64,000 nucleotides of DNA from Cephaloticoccus sp. (lineage in GTDB: Bacteria; Verrucomicrobiota; Verrucomicrobiia; Opitutales; Opitutaceae). The position numbers were made by a program, and so were the translations under genes. The stretch is taken from NCBI GenBank assembly GCA_030833445.1, contig JAURHD010000016.1:1-64000 (forward strand), given 5' to 3'. Position 1 is the first letter of the stretch; each line of letters begins with the position of its first letter. Of this stretch, positions 20,110 to 29,931 are shown piece after piece. The notes under the pieces were generated by a model, which made no database searches, had not been told where the DNA came from, and saw only the letters and a program-made list of their open reading frames with translations.

Positions 20110-21300
20110 TCAGTTCGATTTTGGCAGCGCCAACGCCATAAAGGCCGCGGCCAGCGCGAAACCGAACGCGCCCCAGAGGCAGCCATTCAGGCCGGCGACT
20201 TGATACAGCATGCCGGAGAGGAGACAGCCGATCAGGCGTCCACCGGCATTCGCCATGTAGTAAAAGCCGACGTTGAGCGCTACCTTGTCGCCATCGGTGT
20301 AGTCGAGAATCAGGTAGGAATGCACCGCGGAGTTCAGGGCAAACACGACCCCAAAGACCGCCAAGCCGCCCACAATCACAGGACCGGCGGGCAGTCCTGT
20401 CGCGAACCCCAACGGGATCGCGGCCGTCACTATCGCGAGGATAAAGCAGATCAAGGCAGTCGTGCCGCCCGCCGGGGTGCGTCCGCGTAGCAAGGCCGGC
20501 GCGCCACCTTGAATGATACCGTAGCCAATCACCCAGAAGGCCATGAAGGCGCCTACTTCGGCAAAATTCCACCCAAGCACGCCGCTCAGAAAAACCGGCA
20601 CGCCAACCACAAACCAGATGTCGCGTGCGCCGAATAAAAAGAACCGCGCCACGCAAAGGACATTGATCGCGCGACTCTTGGCAAAGAGCTCGCGCCAACC
20701 GGCCTTGACCTTCGCCCGACCCATCCCGCGCGGTAACGTCAGCCATGCCCCGAGCCATACCAAGACCAGCACCCCGGCCATGATCCAGAGCGCGCCGGAA
20801 AATCCGGCCACCGTGAGCAAAAATCCACCGAGGAAAAAGCCCACGCCCTTAAGCGCGTTTTTAGAACCGGTGAGAATGGCGACCCATTTGAACAAGGTCC
20901 CTTTTGCATCGGGTGGCACGAGCACCTTGATTGCGCTTTTCGAACTCATCTTCGTCAGATCCTTCGCGACGCCGGACAGGGCCTGCGATCCCATCACCCA
21001 CGTCACCGATAACATTTCTGACCACAGCGGATTCAGCAATGCCAGCATCACGAGTGCGACCACCTGCAGGGCTAATCCGGCGACCAAGGTCACCCGCAGC
21101 CCCATGCGCGAGGCAATCCAACCGCCGAGCAGGTTGGTCACGATGCCGCAGAACTCGTAGAGCAGAAACAAGAACGCGAGCGTGACCGGCGAATAGCCCA
21201 GGTTGAAGAAATGCAACAACACCAGCATCCGCAGTGCGCCGTCTGTCAGCGTGAATCCCCAATAAGCTCCGGTGACCACGATGTAGTTGCGAAGATTCAA
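20110..21300 (-). CDS. arsJ: Organoarsenical efflux MFS transporter ArsJ
   Basis: 396 residues, 12 hydrophobic segments, major facilitator fold. The start NYIVVTGAYWGFTLTDGALRMLVLLHF and the MSSKSAIKVLVPPDAKGTLFKWVA loop are typical of ArsJ. ArsJ exports 1-arseno-3-phosphoglycerate, the unstable product made by the partner GAPDH from arsenate, which then falls apart outside. It follows gap by 11 bp and arsR-gap-arsJ form one operon, the known arrangement, making this call secure. Confidence 0.93.
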   Translation of the reverse strand: MNLRNYIVVTGAYWGFTLTDGALRMLVLLHFFNLGYSPVTLAFLFLLYEFCGIVTNLLGGWIASRMGLRVTLVAGLALQVVALVMLALLNPLWSEMLSVTWVMGSQALSGVAKDLTKMSSKSAIKVLVPPDAKGTLFKWVAILTGSKNALKGVGFFLGGFLLTVAGFSGALWIMAGVLVLVWLGAWLTLPRGMGRAKVKAGWRELFAKSRAINVLCVARFFLFGARDIWFVVGVPVFLSGVLGWNFAEVGAFMAFWVIGYGIIQGGAPALLRGRTPAGGTTALICFILAIVTAAIPLGFATGLPAGPVIVGGLAVFGVVFALNSAVHSYLILDYTDGDKVALNVGFYYMANAGGRLIGCLLSGMLYQVAGLNGCLWGAFGFALAAAFMALALPKSN

Positions 21301-21311
21301 CGCGAAGTGAT

Positions 21312-22331
21312 TCAGAGCGAGGTCGCCACTTTACGGGTCAACTCCGCCATACGGTTGGAGTAACCCCACTCGTTGTCATACCACGCGTAGAGTTTCACCA
21401 TCCGTCGGTTCACGACCATCGTCGAGAGTGCATCGATCGTCGCGGAGGCTGGATTGCCCTTGAAGTCGATGGAAACCAAAGGGCGCGTTTCGTAACCGAG
21501 GATGCCCTTGAGCGGTGTTGTCTCACTGGCCGACTTGAGCAGGGCATTCACTTCTTCGACCGTGGTGTCGCGCTTCACCTGAAACACGCAATCGGTCAAT
21601 GAGCCGGTCAGAAGCGGCACGCGTATCGCGTGGCCATTCAGCTTTCCCTGTAATTCCGGATAGATCAGACCGATGGCGGTGGCACTACCAGTGGTGGTGG
21701 GGATAAGCGACAGACCCGCCGCGCGAGCACGGCGCAGATCCTTATGCGGCGCATCGATGATGGTCTGCGTATTGGTCGCATCATGCACGGTCGTGATCGC
21801 ACCGTGTTCAATGCCCAGTCCCTCGTGGATCACCTTCACAATCGGAGCAAGACAGTTGGTCGTGCAGGACGCATTCGTGAGCAAATGATGCTTTGCGGGA
21901 TCATAGAGCTGATCATTGACGCCCATTACGATATTGAGCGCGTCTCCGCCTTTGACCGGCGCCGCCACGATGACTTTCTTCACCCCACGATCAAAATAGG
22001 GCGCGAGTTGATCCGGCGTGCGGAATTTCCCGCTGCATTCCAACACGATATCCACGCCATGCGCCGCCCAATCCACGTCGCCGGGCTTGGTGTATTCGGA
22101 GAATGCGATCCGGTGGTCGCCGATGCGAATGGCATCCGCGCCGTCGGCCATCGCCTCCTGTGACCAGCGACCCTGCACGGAGTCAAAGTTCAACAGATGC
22201 GCCGCACACTCCGATCCACCCTTGGGGTCGTTGATGACCACCCACTCAAACTCCGGCCAGTCCCAGGCCGCGCGCAGGGTGAGCCGGCCGATGCGGCCAA
22301 AGCCATTGATGCCAATGCGGATTTTTTTCAT
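21312..22331 (-). CDS. gap: Glyceraldehyde-3-phosphate dehydrogenase (arsenate-detoxification type)
   Basis: 339 residues. NAD-binding [15 protein letters not shown] at the start, catalytic Cys in [11 protein letters not shown] and the conserved C-terminal [17 protein letters not shown] can use arsenate in place of phosphate to give 1-arseno-3-phosphoglycerate. Placement between arsR and arsJ indicates this copy serves arsenate resistance rather than central glycolysis. A second housekeeping copy would be expected elsewhere in the genome. Confidence 0.94.
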   Translation of the reverse strand: MKKIRIGINGFGRIGRLTLRAAWDWPEFEWVVINDPKGGSECAAHLLNFDSVQGRWSQEAMADGADAIRIGDHRIAFSEYTKPGDVDWAAHGVDIVLECSGKFRTPDQLAPYFDRGVKKVIVAAPVKGGDALNIVMGVNDQLYDPAKHHLLTNASCTTNCLAPIVKVIHEGLGIEHGAITTVHDATNTQTIIDAPHKDLRRARAAGLSLIPTTTGSATAIGLIYPELQGKLNGHAIRVPLLTGSLTDCVFQVKRDTTVEEVNALLKSASETTPLKGILGYETRPLVSIDFKGNPASATIDALSTMVVNRRMVKLYAWYDNEWGYSNRMAELTRKVATSL

Positions 22332-22345
22332 TGGGATAGGGTGGC

Positions 22346-22699
22346 TTAGTCACACCCGCAGGCCGCATCGGCCGCCATGGCCTTACGGCAGCGTTTCAAA
22401 CGGGCGAGGTCCTGTTTGAAGACCTTGTCTTCCTGCACGCAGTCCTGCAGGCAGCGGAGATTTTTCCCGAGCTCCTTCGACGGCTTGGCAGGCAGACGGT
22501 AAACCATCCAGTTGCCTTCCCGCTCCGCCTGCACCAAGCCGCGTTTGCGCAGATAGGCCAGATGCTTGGATATCTTCACCTGGGGTTCGCCCAGAATATC
22601 TTGAAAGTGACAGACGCAAAGTTCGCCGGAATTCAACAGATTCAGGATGCGCAGCCGGGTGCGATCACAGAGGCATTCGTAAATCGAGATCAGGTTCAT
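22346..22699 (-). CDS. arsR: ArsR-family arsenic-responsive repressor
   Basis: 117 residues, winged helix of the ArsR/SmtB family. The metalloid site [11 protein letters not shown] is the ELCVC motif of As(III)-sensing ArsR, followed by the recognition helix [17 protein letters not shown]. The C-terminus has further cysteines (RCLQDCVQ and ACGCD). It is the first gene of arsR-gap-arsJ, so it probably represses its own operon until arsenite binds. Confidence 0.93.
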   Translation of the reverse strand: MNLISIYECLCDRTRLRILNLLNSGELCVCHFQDILGEPQVKISKHLAYLRKRGLVQAEREGNWMVYRLPAKPSKELGKNLRCLQDCVQEDKVFKQDLARLKRCRKAMAADAACGCD

Positions 22700-22702
22700 A
22701 CA

Positions 22703-22755
22703 CTTTTCGTATACTCATAAAGGTATATTCTTCAAGCGGTATATTGTCACAATAT
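22703..22755 (-). promoter_or_regulatory. Predicted arsR promoter and operator dyads
   Basis: Reading toward arsR: a perfect palindrome ATATTGT-G-ACAATAT (22741-22755), then TTGAAG (22730-22735) and TATACG (22708-22713) 16 bases apart as -35/-10 candidates. The dyad ATATAC-N8-GTATAC (22709-22728) overlaps the -10 box. The -10 box is only 8 bases from the ATG, so the mRNA may be nearly leaderless. An AT-rich dyad over the promoter is where ArsR would bind. Inference from pattern only. Confidence 0.45.
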
Positions 22756-23029
22756 CGAAAACCTCGAACCTGTTGAATGTGGAATGCTGGAAATCCGGAA
22801 AAATACCTGAACCGAAGCCCTAAATAATTGGATGGATTGGATTCCTGATTTCCAGCTTTCCATATTAAATCCTACTGCGTCTCGCCCATGATTGGGCTTT
22901 TTCCAGCCTGCCCACCATAACCTCGGCGAAAGAGGGTTTTCCTGATTCCCACAGTAATATCCTTCCGCACCTCATTCCCGGATCGGGAGTTTTTCACCCT
23001 TCCAGCTTTCCACATTCAAGAGCATCCCC
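22756..23029. repeat. Noncoding stretch with inverted and tandem repeats
   Basis: No gene is visible. TTGAATGTGGAATGCTGGAAAT at 22773-22794 is the near inverse of ATTTCCAGCTTTCCATATT (22848-22866) and TTCCAGCTTTCCACATTCAA (23000-23019). Between them two similar units each contain a plus-strand terminator-like hairpin: GCCCA-TGAT-TGGGC followed by T5 (22884-22902), and TCCCG-GA-TCGGGA followed by GT5 (about 22977-22995). Both neighbouring genes lie on the minus strand, so these do not serve them in the usual way. Confidence 0.55.
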
Positions 23030-23902
23030 TCACCCGCCGGCCGACTTACGCCAGGCGCGCGGAGTCACCTTGAAGGCCCGGCGAAATTGCGTGCTGAAAT
23101 GCTGCGAAGAACTGAACCCGTATTGTAGCGCCACGGTGGTCACGTCGTAACCGGGTTGACGCAGCGTATCGCGCGCGGCTTCGAGGCGCATCTGCAAGTG
23201 GTAAGCAGCCGGGGTCATCCCCACCTCGCGGCGAAACTGGGTGCAGAAATGGGGCACACTGCGCGCGGTCGCCACGGCCGCCAGATCCGCCAAGGGCAGG
23301 CGGCATTGCAGGTTCTGGCGCAGAAAGGCCACCGCCTTTTGCACGCCATAGGAATAAGGCAGGTGAGGCTCCGGCTGACTCCCTTCGCCCTGCGCCAAAG
23401 TATCGAGCCGTTGCTCCAGTAGAGAAATGAACATCACGAGGCACGCGGTGATGGCCTCGGTGCGCCGGGCGCGCGGCGTCACGATCTGCCGCATCAGGCT
23501 GCGCAACACCGGCTCGACTTCATCGCAACCGGGCACCAACTGCGGTCGTTCCTTTTTCAAACGCAGTGCGAGCCGCCGTCCCGCCGGACCGAGTTTCGCC
23601 AAGTCGACCCCCATCCACAAGTGCTGGTTCTCGGGATTACGTTTGGTGCCGGTGCCATGACTCTCCTGCGGATAGGCCACATAGAGATCACCCATGTTTT
23701 GCACCGCCGTCGTGCCATTGGCCCGCCAGGTGGCCTGCCCGCGGGACAGATAGAGAAACTCAAATCCCGGATGCGTATGCGGCTTGAGGAAATGACCCTC
23801 GCAGCACAGCGCCTCCCCGCAATGGGTCAGCTCCGGTAAATCATCCACCGGGTTTTCGTAGGCAAAGCCACTGATGATCTGGGGGTCACGCAGAACTTGC
23901 AT
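23030..23902 (-). CDS. AraC-family regulator with cupin sensor
   Basis: 290 residues. The N-terminal cupin-like domain (about 15-110, HTHPGFEFLYLSRGQATW) would bind a small ligand. The C-terminal double helix-turn-helix (about 190-290) has LADLAAVATARSVPHFCTQFRREVGMTPAAYHLQMRLE and ends GFSSSQHFSTQFRRAFKVTPRAWRK in two consecutive HTH units. It is divergent from the PhyH tandem with a 123-bp shared promoter region, so those oxygenase genes are its likely targets. Confidence 0.88.
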   Translation of the reverse strand: MQVLRDPQIISGFAYENPVDDLPELTHCGEALCCEGHFLKPHTHPGFEFLYLSRGQATWRANGTTAVQNMGDLYVAYPQESHGTGTKRNPENQHLWMGVDLAKLGPAGRRLALRLKKERPQLVPGCDEVEPVLRSLMRQIVTPRARRTEAITACLVMFISLLEQRLDTLAQGEGSQPEPHLPYSYGVQKAVAFLRQNLQCRLPLADLAAVATARSVPHFCTQFRREVGMTPAAYHLQMRLEAARDTLRQPGYDVTTVALQYGFSSSQHFSTQFRRAFKVTPRAWRKSAGG

Positions 23903-24025
23903 AAGGGTCTGCTGCTGACGTTATCTGTGCGCTTATTTCATGCGAGCGTAATTTAATATACAAACTGACGAAACCCGATGAACGCCATTTTCCGGACAAT
24001 CCAGTAAGCTTTCCTTCCCTCAAAA

Positions 24026-24856
24026 ATGCCCACCCCTCCTCCCTACGAACTCACCCCGGCCCAGCAGGAAGCCTATCATCGCGACGGCTATTTGCTGGGT
24101 TTGCCCCCGATCTACTCACAGGAGGAAATGACGCGGATCAATGCGGAGCTGCCCCACCTGCTCACCTTGTTGCGCGAAGGCGAGACCACCAATGAGATGC
24201 GCGAGTGGCATCACGAGAGCACTTACCTGTATGAGATAGTGATGAACCCACGGATCCTCGATCTTGTTGAGGGTATCCTCGGGCCCAATTTCTACGTGTG
24301 GGGCAGCCATTTCTTCATTAAACCGCCGCACAGCAAGGGCACGGTGCCTTGGCACCAGGACGCCTATTACTGGCCGCTGTCACCCTGCAACACGGTCACG
24401 GTCTGGATCGCGTTCGACGACGTCGACGAGCAGAACGGCGGCATGAAGCTCATCCCGGGTTCCCATCTCGGCGGACTGATCAAGCACCGCCAGAAAGACG
24501 ACGCGAACGCCACGCTTTCGCTCGGCCTCGAAGATGGCACCGATTTCAAAACCGATGGCGCCGTGCAGTTCCGGCTCAAGGCCGGCGAAATCTCCATGCA
24601 TGATGATCGCGCCATCCATGGTTCGCAGGCCAACCCTTCCGGTCGACGACGCGCCGGACTTACCATCCGCTATTCCGGCACCAACGTGAAACCCGACCTC
24701 AAGGTGAGTCCCGATTTTGTAGCCCATCTGTGCCGCGGCACCGATACCTACGGTCACACGCCCTATGCCCCGGCGCCCACGGCACGCTACGGCCGCAAGG
24801 ACTACCGCCGGAGCGAGGCACCGGCCGACGGCTACGAACTCAATCCTACCCGTTGA
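24026..24856 (+). CDS. PhyH-family dioxygenase, first of a tandem pair
   Basis: 276 residues. Fe(II)/2-oxoglutarate oxygenase with His110-x-Asp112 (VPWHQDAYYW), distal His198 (DDRAIHGSQANPSG) and Arg207-209 for the co-substrate. The fold-typical VWIAFDDVDEQNGGMKLIPG segment is present. It is very similar along its length to the next gene, with identical residue spacing, so the two arose by tandem duplication. Controlled probably by the divergent AraC gene. Substrate unknown. Confidence 0.9.
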   Translation: MPTPPPYELTPAQQEAYHRDGYLLGLPPIYSQEEMTRINAELPHLLTLLREGETTNEMREWHHESTYLYEIVMNPRILDLVEGILGPNFYVWGSHFFIKPPHSKGTVPWHQDAYYWPLSPCNTVTVWIAFDDVDEQNGGMKLIPGSHLGGLIKHRQKDDANATLSLGLEDGTDFKTDGAVQFRLKAGEISMHDDRAIHGSQANPSGRRRAGLTIRYSGTNVKPDLKVSPDFVAHLCRGTDTYGHTPYAPAPTARYGRKDYRRSEAPADGYELNPTR

Positions 24857-24913
24857 ACCTCTGCATTTTCCTACCCTCGATTACCAACGTCTGAACCCTT
24901 TTCTCCTTTTATC

Positions 24914-25729
24914 ATGAGCAACGAAACCTCCCACCGCCTCACCGCGGATCAAAAGAAATTCTATCACGAGAACGGCTACCTGCTGGGTCTTCCCGCCATC
25001 TTCACCAAGGAAGAAATGGAGAAGATCAATGCCGAGCTGCCCAACCTGCTCGCGCTGCTCAAGCCCGGCGAGTCCACCAAGGACATCCGCGAGTGGCACG
25101 AGACCAGCACCTACCTTAACGATATCTGCAAAAACCCGAAAATTCTCGATCTCGTAGAGAGCATCCTCGGGCCCAACTTCTACTACTGGGCGAGCAACTT
25201 CTTCATAAAGGAACCGCACAGCCTATCCACCGTCGGCTGGCACCAGGATTCATATTACTGGCCGATGGCGCCCAACAATTCCGTCACGGTCTGGCTGGCC
25301 TTCGATGACGTCGACGAGGAAAACGGCGCCATGAAACTCATTCCCGGTTCACACCTCGGTGGCATCATCAAGCACCGCAAATCGGAAGTCACCGATTCCG
25401 TGCTCACGCTTGAACTCGCCGACGGTTCTGACTTCAGCGCCGACAGCGCCGTGCAATTCAAACTCAAGGCCGGCGAGTGCTCCCTACACGATGACCGTGC
25501 CATTCACGGCTCGCAGGCCAATCCTTCCGGCCGCCGCCGCGCCGGTCTCACCATCCGCTACTCGGGCACCAACGTGAAGAATGACCTTTCGGTGAACCCG
25601 AACTTCAAGGCCTACCTCTGCCGCGGCGTGGATGAATTCAACTACAACCCTCCCGGCGTCGAACCCACCCAGCGCTACGGCCGGCCAAACTTCAAGCCCG
25701 TCAGCAACGAGGAGGCTGGGAAAGGGTGA
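24914..25729 (+). CDS. PhyH-family dioxygenase, second of a tandem pair
   Basis: 271 residues, paralogue of the preceding gene with the same metal triad, His110-x-Asp112 (VGWHQDSYYW) and His198. Differences cluster in the substrate-facing middle region after KHRK/KHRQ and at the C-terminus, which may mean a different or modified substrate. The 57-bp gap has no terminator, so one transcript is likely. A CACGGAG hairpin follows the stop. Confidence 0.9.
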   Translation: MSNETSHRLTADQKKFYHENGYLLGLPAIFTKEEMEKINAELPNLLALLKPGESTKDIREWHETSTYLNDICKNPKILDLVESILGPNFYYWASNFFIKEPHSLSTVGWHQDSYYWPMAPNNSVTVWLAFDDVDEENGAMKLIPGSHLGGIIKHRKSEVTDSVLTLELADGSDFSADSAVQFKLKAGECSLHDDRAIHGSQANPSGRRRAGLTIRYSGTNVKNDLSVNPNFKAYLCRGVDEFNYNPPGVEPTQRYGRPNFKPVSNEEAGKG

Positions 25730-25741
25730 GGAATTAAATTA

Positions 25742-25794
25742 GCCACGGAGACACCAAGACACGGAGGACAATCCGTTCTCTGTGCCTCCGTGGC
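25742..25794. repeat. CACGGAG-type hairpin between convergent genes
   Basis: GCCACGGAG (25742-25750) pairs perfectly with CTCCGTGGC (25786-25794), with additional ACACGGAGGA/TCCGTTCTCTGTG complementarity inside. An A-run follows on the plus strand. It lies between the convergent PhyH and nth genes and could stop transcription from both sides. Same family as 19777-19917. Confidence 0.55.
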
Positions 25795-25808
25795 AAAAAG
25801 ACAGCAGG

Positions 25809-26480
25809 CTATTTTTTCGTTTTGACCGGCCGTTTGCGCTTCGGCACGACCGTGCGGCACATTTCGCACACCGTGCCGTCGCAGCCACGGGCGGTGCAGT
25901 GTTCACGGCCGTAGTAAATGATCCGCAGGTGCAACTGGTTCCAGTGCTCGATCGGAAAGAGCCGCTTCAAATCCTTCTCCGTTTGCTCCACGTTTTTACC
26001 CGCGGTCAGTTTCCAGCGCTGGGCCAGGCGATGTATGTGTGTATCGACCGGAAAAGCCGGCTCGCCAAACGCCTGTGACATGACCACCGAAGCGGTTTTA
26101 TGCCCGACGCCCGGCAACGCCTCGAGCTCGGCGTAGGTTCGCGGGACCTGCCCGCTATGCAGGTCGACCAACATGCCAGACAGGACGGAAATCGCCTTGG
26201 CCTTTTGCGGCGACAATCCGCACGGTCGGATGACGGCTTGGATCTTTGCCACCGGCACCTTGGCCATGTCCGCCGGATTATCCGCCAAGGCCCAAAGGTG
26301 GGGTGTGACCAAATTGACCCGTTTGTCGGTGCACTGTGCTGATAGCAATACCGCCACCAGCAGGCTATAGGCGTCTGTGTGGTCGAGCGGCACCGGGGTT
26401 TCCGGATAAAGCTCGGCCAAGCGCCGATCAATGTAGGCGGCCCGGTCAGCCTTGGTGCAGATGGGTTTGGAACGCTCCAC
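25809..26480 (-). CDS. nth: Endonuclease III
   Basis: About 223 residues. DNA glycosylase/AP lyase for oxidised pyrimidines in base-excision repair. The helix-hairpin-helix with catalytic Lys reads LPGVGHKTASVV and the catalytic Asp is in FPVDTHIHRL. The C-terminal cysteine cluster is spaced C-x4-C-x4-C-x2-C (HCTARGCDGTVCEMC), not the E. coli C-x6-C-x2-C-x5-C. GTG at 26480 aligns with the family start. A longer GTG form (26561) would add 27 unrelated residues. Confidence 0.9.
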   Translation of the reverse strand: MERSKPICTKADRAAYIDRRLAELYPETPVPLDHTDAYSLLVAVLLSAQCTDKRVNLVTPHLWALADNPADMAKVPVAKIQAVIRPCGLSPQKAKAISVLSGMLVDLHSGQVPRTYAELEALPGVGHKTASVVMSQAFGEPAFPVDTHIHRLAQRWKLTAGKNVEQTEKDLKRLFPIEHWNQLHLRIIYYGREHCTARGCDGTVCEMCRTVVPKRKRPVKTKK

Positions 26481-26588
26481 GGGAAAAAGGAAACAGTGCG
26501 GCTTTCGCCCTGAAAACAAATCCTTAATTGCCGCCGGATATCCAAATCGCGGTTGCGCCACGCCCGAGCCCGCCTAGGTTCGCCCTTC

Positions 26589-29471
26589 ATGGCATCGCAA
26601 CGCGACCTTCTCGCCCCGCTCGACACTTTTGAACGCCGGCACACCGGTTCACCCGCCGCCGATACGGCGGCCATGCTGCAGCTCACCGGCTTCGCCTCGC
26701 TTGACGCCCTCACCGATGCCGCCGTGCCCGCCAGCATCCGCCTGCCCAACGAATTGAATCTGCCGGCCGCCGCCGGTGAATCGGCCGCCCTGGCCGAGTT
26801 GCGCGCCATCGCCAATCAGAATCAGGTTTTCCGCAGCTTCATTGGCATGGGTTACTACGACACCGCCGTTCCCGGAGTCATCCAACGAAACATCCTCGAA
26901 AACCCCGGCTGGTATACGGCCTACACGCCCTACCAATCCGAAATCTCCCAAGGCCGCCTCGAAGCCCTGCTTAATTTCCAAACCGTCGTCACCGATCTGA
27001 CCGGTCTTGAAATCGCCAACGCCTCGATGCTCGACGAGGGCACGGCTGCAGCTGAGGCCATGATGATGTGCCATCGCATCAAGATCGGGGCCCGGGCTGA
27101 AACCAGCACGTTCTTCGTTTCCGAGAAATGCCATCCGCAGACGATCGACATCGTCAAGACCCGCGCCCAGCCACTCGGCGTTGAAGTCGTGGTCGGCGAC
27201 CACCAAACTTTCGACTTCGCCGGTAAAGTCTTCGGCGTGCTCGTGCAATATCCTGACACGACCGGCAGCATTCAGGACTTCACGGAGTTCTTTGCGAAAG
27301 CCCACGCCGCCGGCGCGCTGGCCGTCGTGGCGACCGACCTGCTCGCGCTCACCCTGCTGCGCGCTCCCGGTGAGTTTGGCGCCGATGTCGCCGTCGGCTC
27401 CGCCCAACGCTTCGGTGTGCCCATGGGTTTCGGCGGACCACACGCCGGTTTCCTCGCCACCAAGGATGCCCACAAACGCCAGATGCCCGGTCGCCTCGTC
27501 GGCGTCTCCAAGGACGCACAGGGCAATCCGGCCATGCGCCTCGCCCTCGGCACGCGTGAACAACACATCCGCCGCGACAAGGCCACGTCGAACATCTGCA
27601 CGGCGCAAGTGCTGCTCGGCGTGATGGCGTCGATGTATGCGGTCTATCATGGACCTGCTGGGCTCAAGCGCATCGCGCAGCGTGTGCGCCTGCTCACGCA
27701 ACTGTTGGCCACAGGACTCAAACAACTTGGCGCTTCGATCAACGCCGACCCGGTCTTCGATACGCTCACCATCGGCAACGTCGCCGCAGATCGCGTGCAC
27801 GCCGCCGCCGCCGCCCAACGTATCAATGTCCGGCGGATCGACACCTACAACGTGGGCATCTCGCTCGACGAAACGGCTTCGCTCAAGGACGTGGCCACTC
27901 TGCTCAGTTTCTTCGGCGATGCGAAATTGCCGGAAGTGGATGACATGGTCATTGATTACCCTTCTCCGATCGGCCGCTCTTCCGCGTTTCTGGCGCACAG
28001 TGTGTTCAACCGTTACCACACCGAGCACGAAATGCTCCGCTACATTAAACGGCTCGAAGCGAAGGATCTTTCGCTCTGCCATTCGATGATCTCCCTCGGT
28101 TCGTGTACGATGAAACTCAACGCCACGAGCGAGATGTTTCCCGTGTCGTGGGCGGAGTTCGGCAAACTGCATCCCTATGCCCCGGTCGAGCAGACCCGCG
28201 GGTATCAAAAGCTCTTTGCCGATCTGGAAACGTGGCTCGCCGAAATCACCGGCTTTGCCGCCGTGTCGTTGCAACCCAATGCCGGCTCCCAAGGCGAATA
28301 CGCCGGGCTGCTCGTCATCAGCGCCTACCACCAGTCGCGCGGCGATGGCCACCGCAACATCTGCTTGATCCCCACCAGCGCCCACGGCACCAATCCCGCC
28401 AGCGCCGCGATGTGCGGCCTGCAGGTCGTGCCCGTCGCCTGTGATGACAACGGCAACATCGACGTCGCCGATCTCAAGGCCAAGGCCACGCAACACGCCG
28501 CCAATCTCGCCGCGCTCATGGTCACCTATCCCTCGACCCACGGCGTGTTCGAAACCTCGATCAAGGAGATCTGCGCCACAATTCACGAGCATGGTGGCCA
28601 AGTTTACATGGACGGCGCCAACATGAACGCGCAGGTCGGCCTCACCTCACCCGGTTTCATCGGCGCGGATGTGTGCCACCTCAATCTGCACAAGACCTTT
28701 TGCATTCCTCACGGTGGCGGCGGACCCGGCATGGGCCCGATCGGCGTGGTGAAACACCTCGCGCCTTACCTGCCCAGTCATGCGGTTTCCGCTCCCTCCA
28801 TCGCCAAGGCCGACACCGCCATCGGTGCGGTCAGCGCCGCGCCTTACGGTTCGGCTTCGATACTCGTCATATCGTGGATGTATATTCGCATGATGGGACC
28901 GGATGGACTGAAACGCGCCACCCAGTTTGCGATTCTCAACGCGAACTACATCGCCAAGCGGTTGGCACAGCATTTCCCCGTGCTCTATCAAGGCGCACAA
29001 GGCTTGGTGGCGCATGAATGCATCCTCGAATTCCGCCCGTGGAAACAGCACGGCATCGAGGTCGAGGACGTCGCCAAGCGATTGATCGACTACGGTTACC
29101 ATGCCCCGACGATGTCCTTCCCCGTGCCCGGCACGCTGATGATCGAGCCGACCGAGAGTGAAACCAAGAGCGAGCTCGACCGTTTCTGCGATGTGCTCAT
29201 CTCGATTCACGGGGAGATGGCTGCCGTGGCCAGCGGTGAAAGCGACAAGGCCAACAACCCACTCAAACACGCACCCCATACCGCGGCGGTGGTAGCCGCG
29301 ACCGAGTGGGACCACCCCTACTCCCGCGAAACCGCGGTTTTCCCCGACAAACACACTCGCGCCGCCAAGTTCTGGCCGGCCGTCGGCCGCGTCGACAATG
29401 TTTACGGTGACCGCAACCTCGTGTGCTCGTGTGTCGGGATGGAGGCCTACGCGGAAAGCACGCAGGCCTGA
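26589..29471 (+). CDS. gcvP: Glycine dehydrogenase (decarboxylating), P-protein
   Basis: 960 residues, the full length of the fused alpha/beta P-protein. It decarboxylates glycine with PLP and passes the aminomethyl group to lipoyl GcvH. The early [14 protein letters not shown], the [27 protein letters not shown] block and the PLP lysine in [16 protein letters not shown] are clear. The ATG at 26589 is preferred over 26553 because [20 protein letters not shown] matches the family start. gcvT and gcvH are not beside it. The methylene-THF made by the glycine system would join the nearby C1 operon. Confidence 0.96.
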   Translation: MASQRDLLAPLDTFERRHTGSPAADTAAMLQLTGFASLDALTDAAVPASIRLPNELNLPAAAGESAALAELRAIANQNQVFRSFIGMGYYDTAVPGVIQRNILENPGWYTAYTPYQSEISQGRLEALLNFQTVVTDLTGLEIANASMLDEGTAAAEAMMMCHRIKIGARAETSTFFVSEKCHPQTIDIVKTRAQPLGVEVVVGDHQTFDFAGKVFGVLVQYPDTTGSIQDFTEFFAKAHAAGALAVVATDLLALTLLRAPGEFGADVAVGSAQRFGVPMGFGGPHAGFLATKDAHKRQMPGRLVGVSKDAQGNPAMRLALGTREQHIRRDKATSNICTAQVLLGVMASMYAVYHGPAGLKRIAQRVRLLTQLLATGLKQLGASINADPVFDTLTIGNVAADRVHAAAAAQRINVRRIDTYNVGISLDETASLKDVATLLSFFGDAKLPEVDDMVIDYPSPIGRSSAFLAHSVFNRYHTEHEMLRYIKRLEAKDLSLCHSMISLGSCTMKLNATSEMFPVSWAEFGKLHPYAPVEQTRGYQKLFADLETWLAEITGFAAVSLQPNAGSQGEYAGLLVISAYHQSRGDGHRNICLIPTSAHGTNPASAAMCGLQVVPVACDDNGNIDVADLKAKATQHAANLAALMVTYPSTHGVFETSIKEICATIHEHGGQVYMDGANMNAQVGLTSPGFIGADVCHLNLHKTFCIPHGGGGPGMGPIGVVKHLAPYLPSHAVSAPSIAKADTAIGAVSAAPYGSASILVISWMYIRMMGPDGLKRATQFAILNANYIAKRLAQHFPVLYQGAQGLVAHECILEFRPWKQHGIEVEDVAKRLIDYGYHAPTMSFPVPGTLMIEPTESETKSELDRFCDVLISIHGEMAAVASGESDKANNPLKHAPHTAAVVAATEWDHPYSRETAVFPDKHTRAAKFWPAVGRVDNVYGDRNLVCSCVGMEAYAESTQA

Positions 29472-29472
29472 A

Positions 29473-29931
29473 TTACGCAGTGGGATTCAGGGCGAAGTGG
29501 ATCGTCTGCAGCACGGATGACCACTTGTGATCGCGGCTGGGCATCGCGCATAGACAACCCGCGGAATACGTCTTCGGTCGCCAGCTCATGACTGCCTCGA
29601 GCGGTTGCCCGAGCAGCGGTTTCTCGTCATTGGCGATCTGCAGAATGCGGCCGCTCGTGTGCATGTAACTGCACATACGTTCATGACCATCGGTGCCGGG
29701 AAGGGGTGCGCACTCCATGGTGCGAATAGGACGGCCCTCACCCACTGATCCAAGCGAAACCCGGTAAACCATGGTCAAAGGAATGCCACTGCAGGTCGCA
29801 CCCTCGAACTCGAGGCTCGCATCCACTCCGCCATCCGCCTGCGGGGTCAAGGTGAGGCAACCGTCGCGCCAGCGTTCCAAGGCACTCGGAGTCATCGTAT
29901 AACCGGGAACAGATGGCGTGGTCGGATTCAT
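29473..29931 (-). CDS. Hypothetical protein, 152 residues
   Basis: I do not recognise a family. The protein has no signal peptide or membrane segment, and is predicted beta-rich (DGCLTLTPQADGGVDASLEFEG, MVYRVSLGSVGEG). It has five cysteines, including ATCSG, MCSYMH and GCLCAM. Codon use matches the neighbours, and it ends 1 bp from the convergent gcvP, so it is probably a real gene. The function cannot be inferred. Confidence 0.6.
   Translation of the reverse strand: MNPTTPSVPGYTMTPSALERWRDGCLTLTPQADGGVDASLEFEGATCSGIPLTMVYRVSLGSVGEGRPIRTMECAPLPGTDGHERMCSYMHTSGRILQIANDEKPLLGQPLEAVMSWRPKTYSAGCLCAMPSRDHKWSSVLQTIHFALNPTA

Noticed and set aside
26649-28601. A 650-codon open frame on the minus strand
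   Set aside because: It mirrors gcvP exactly and its product has a His/Gly/Val-rich composition typical of antisense frames.
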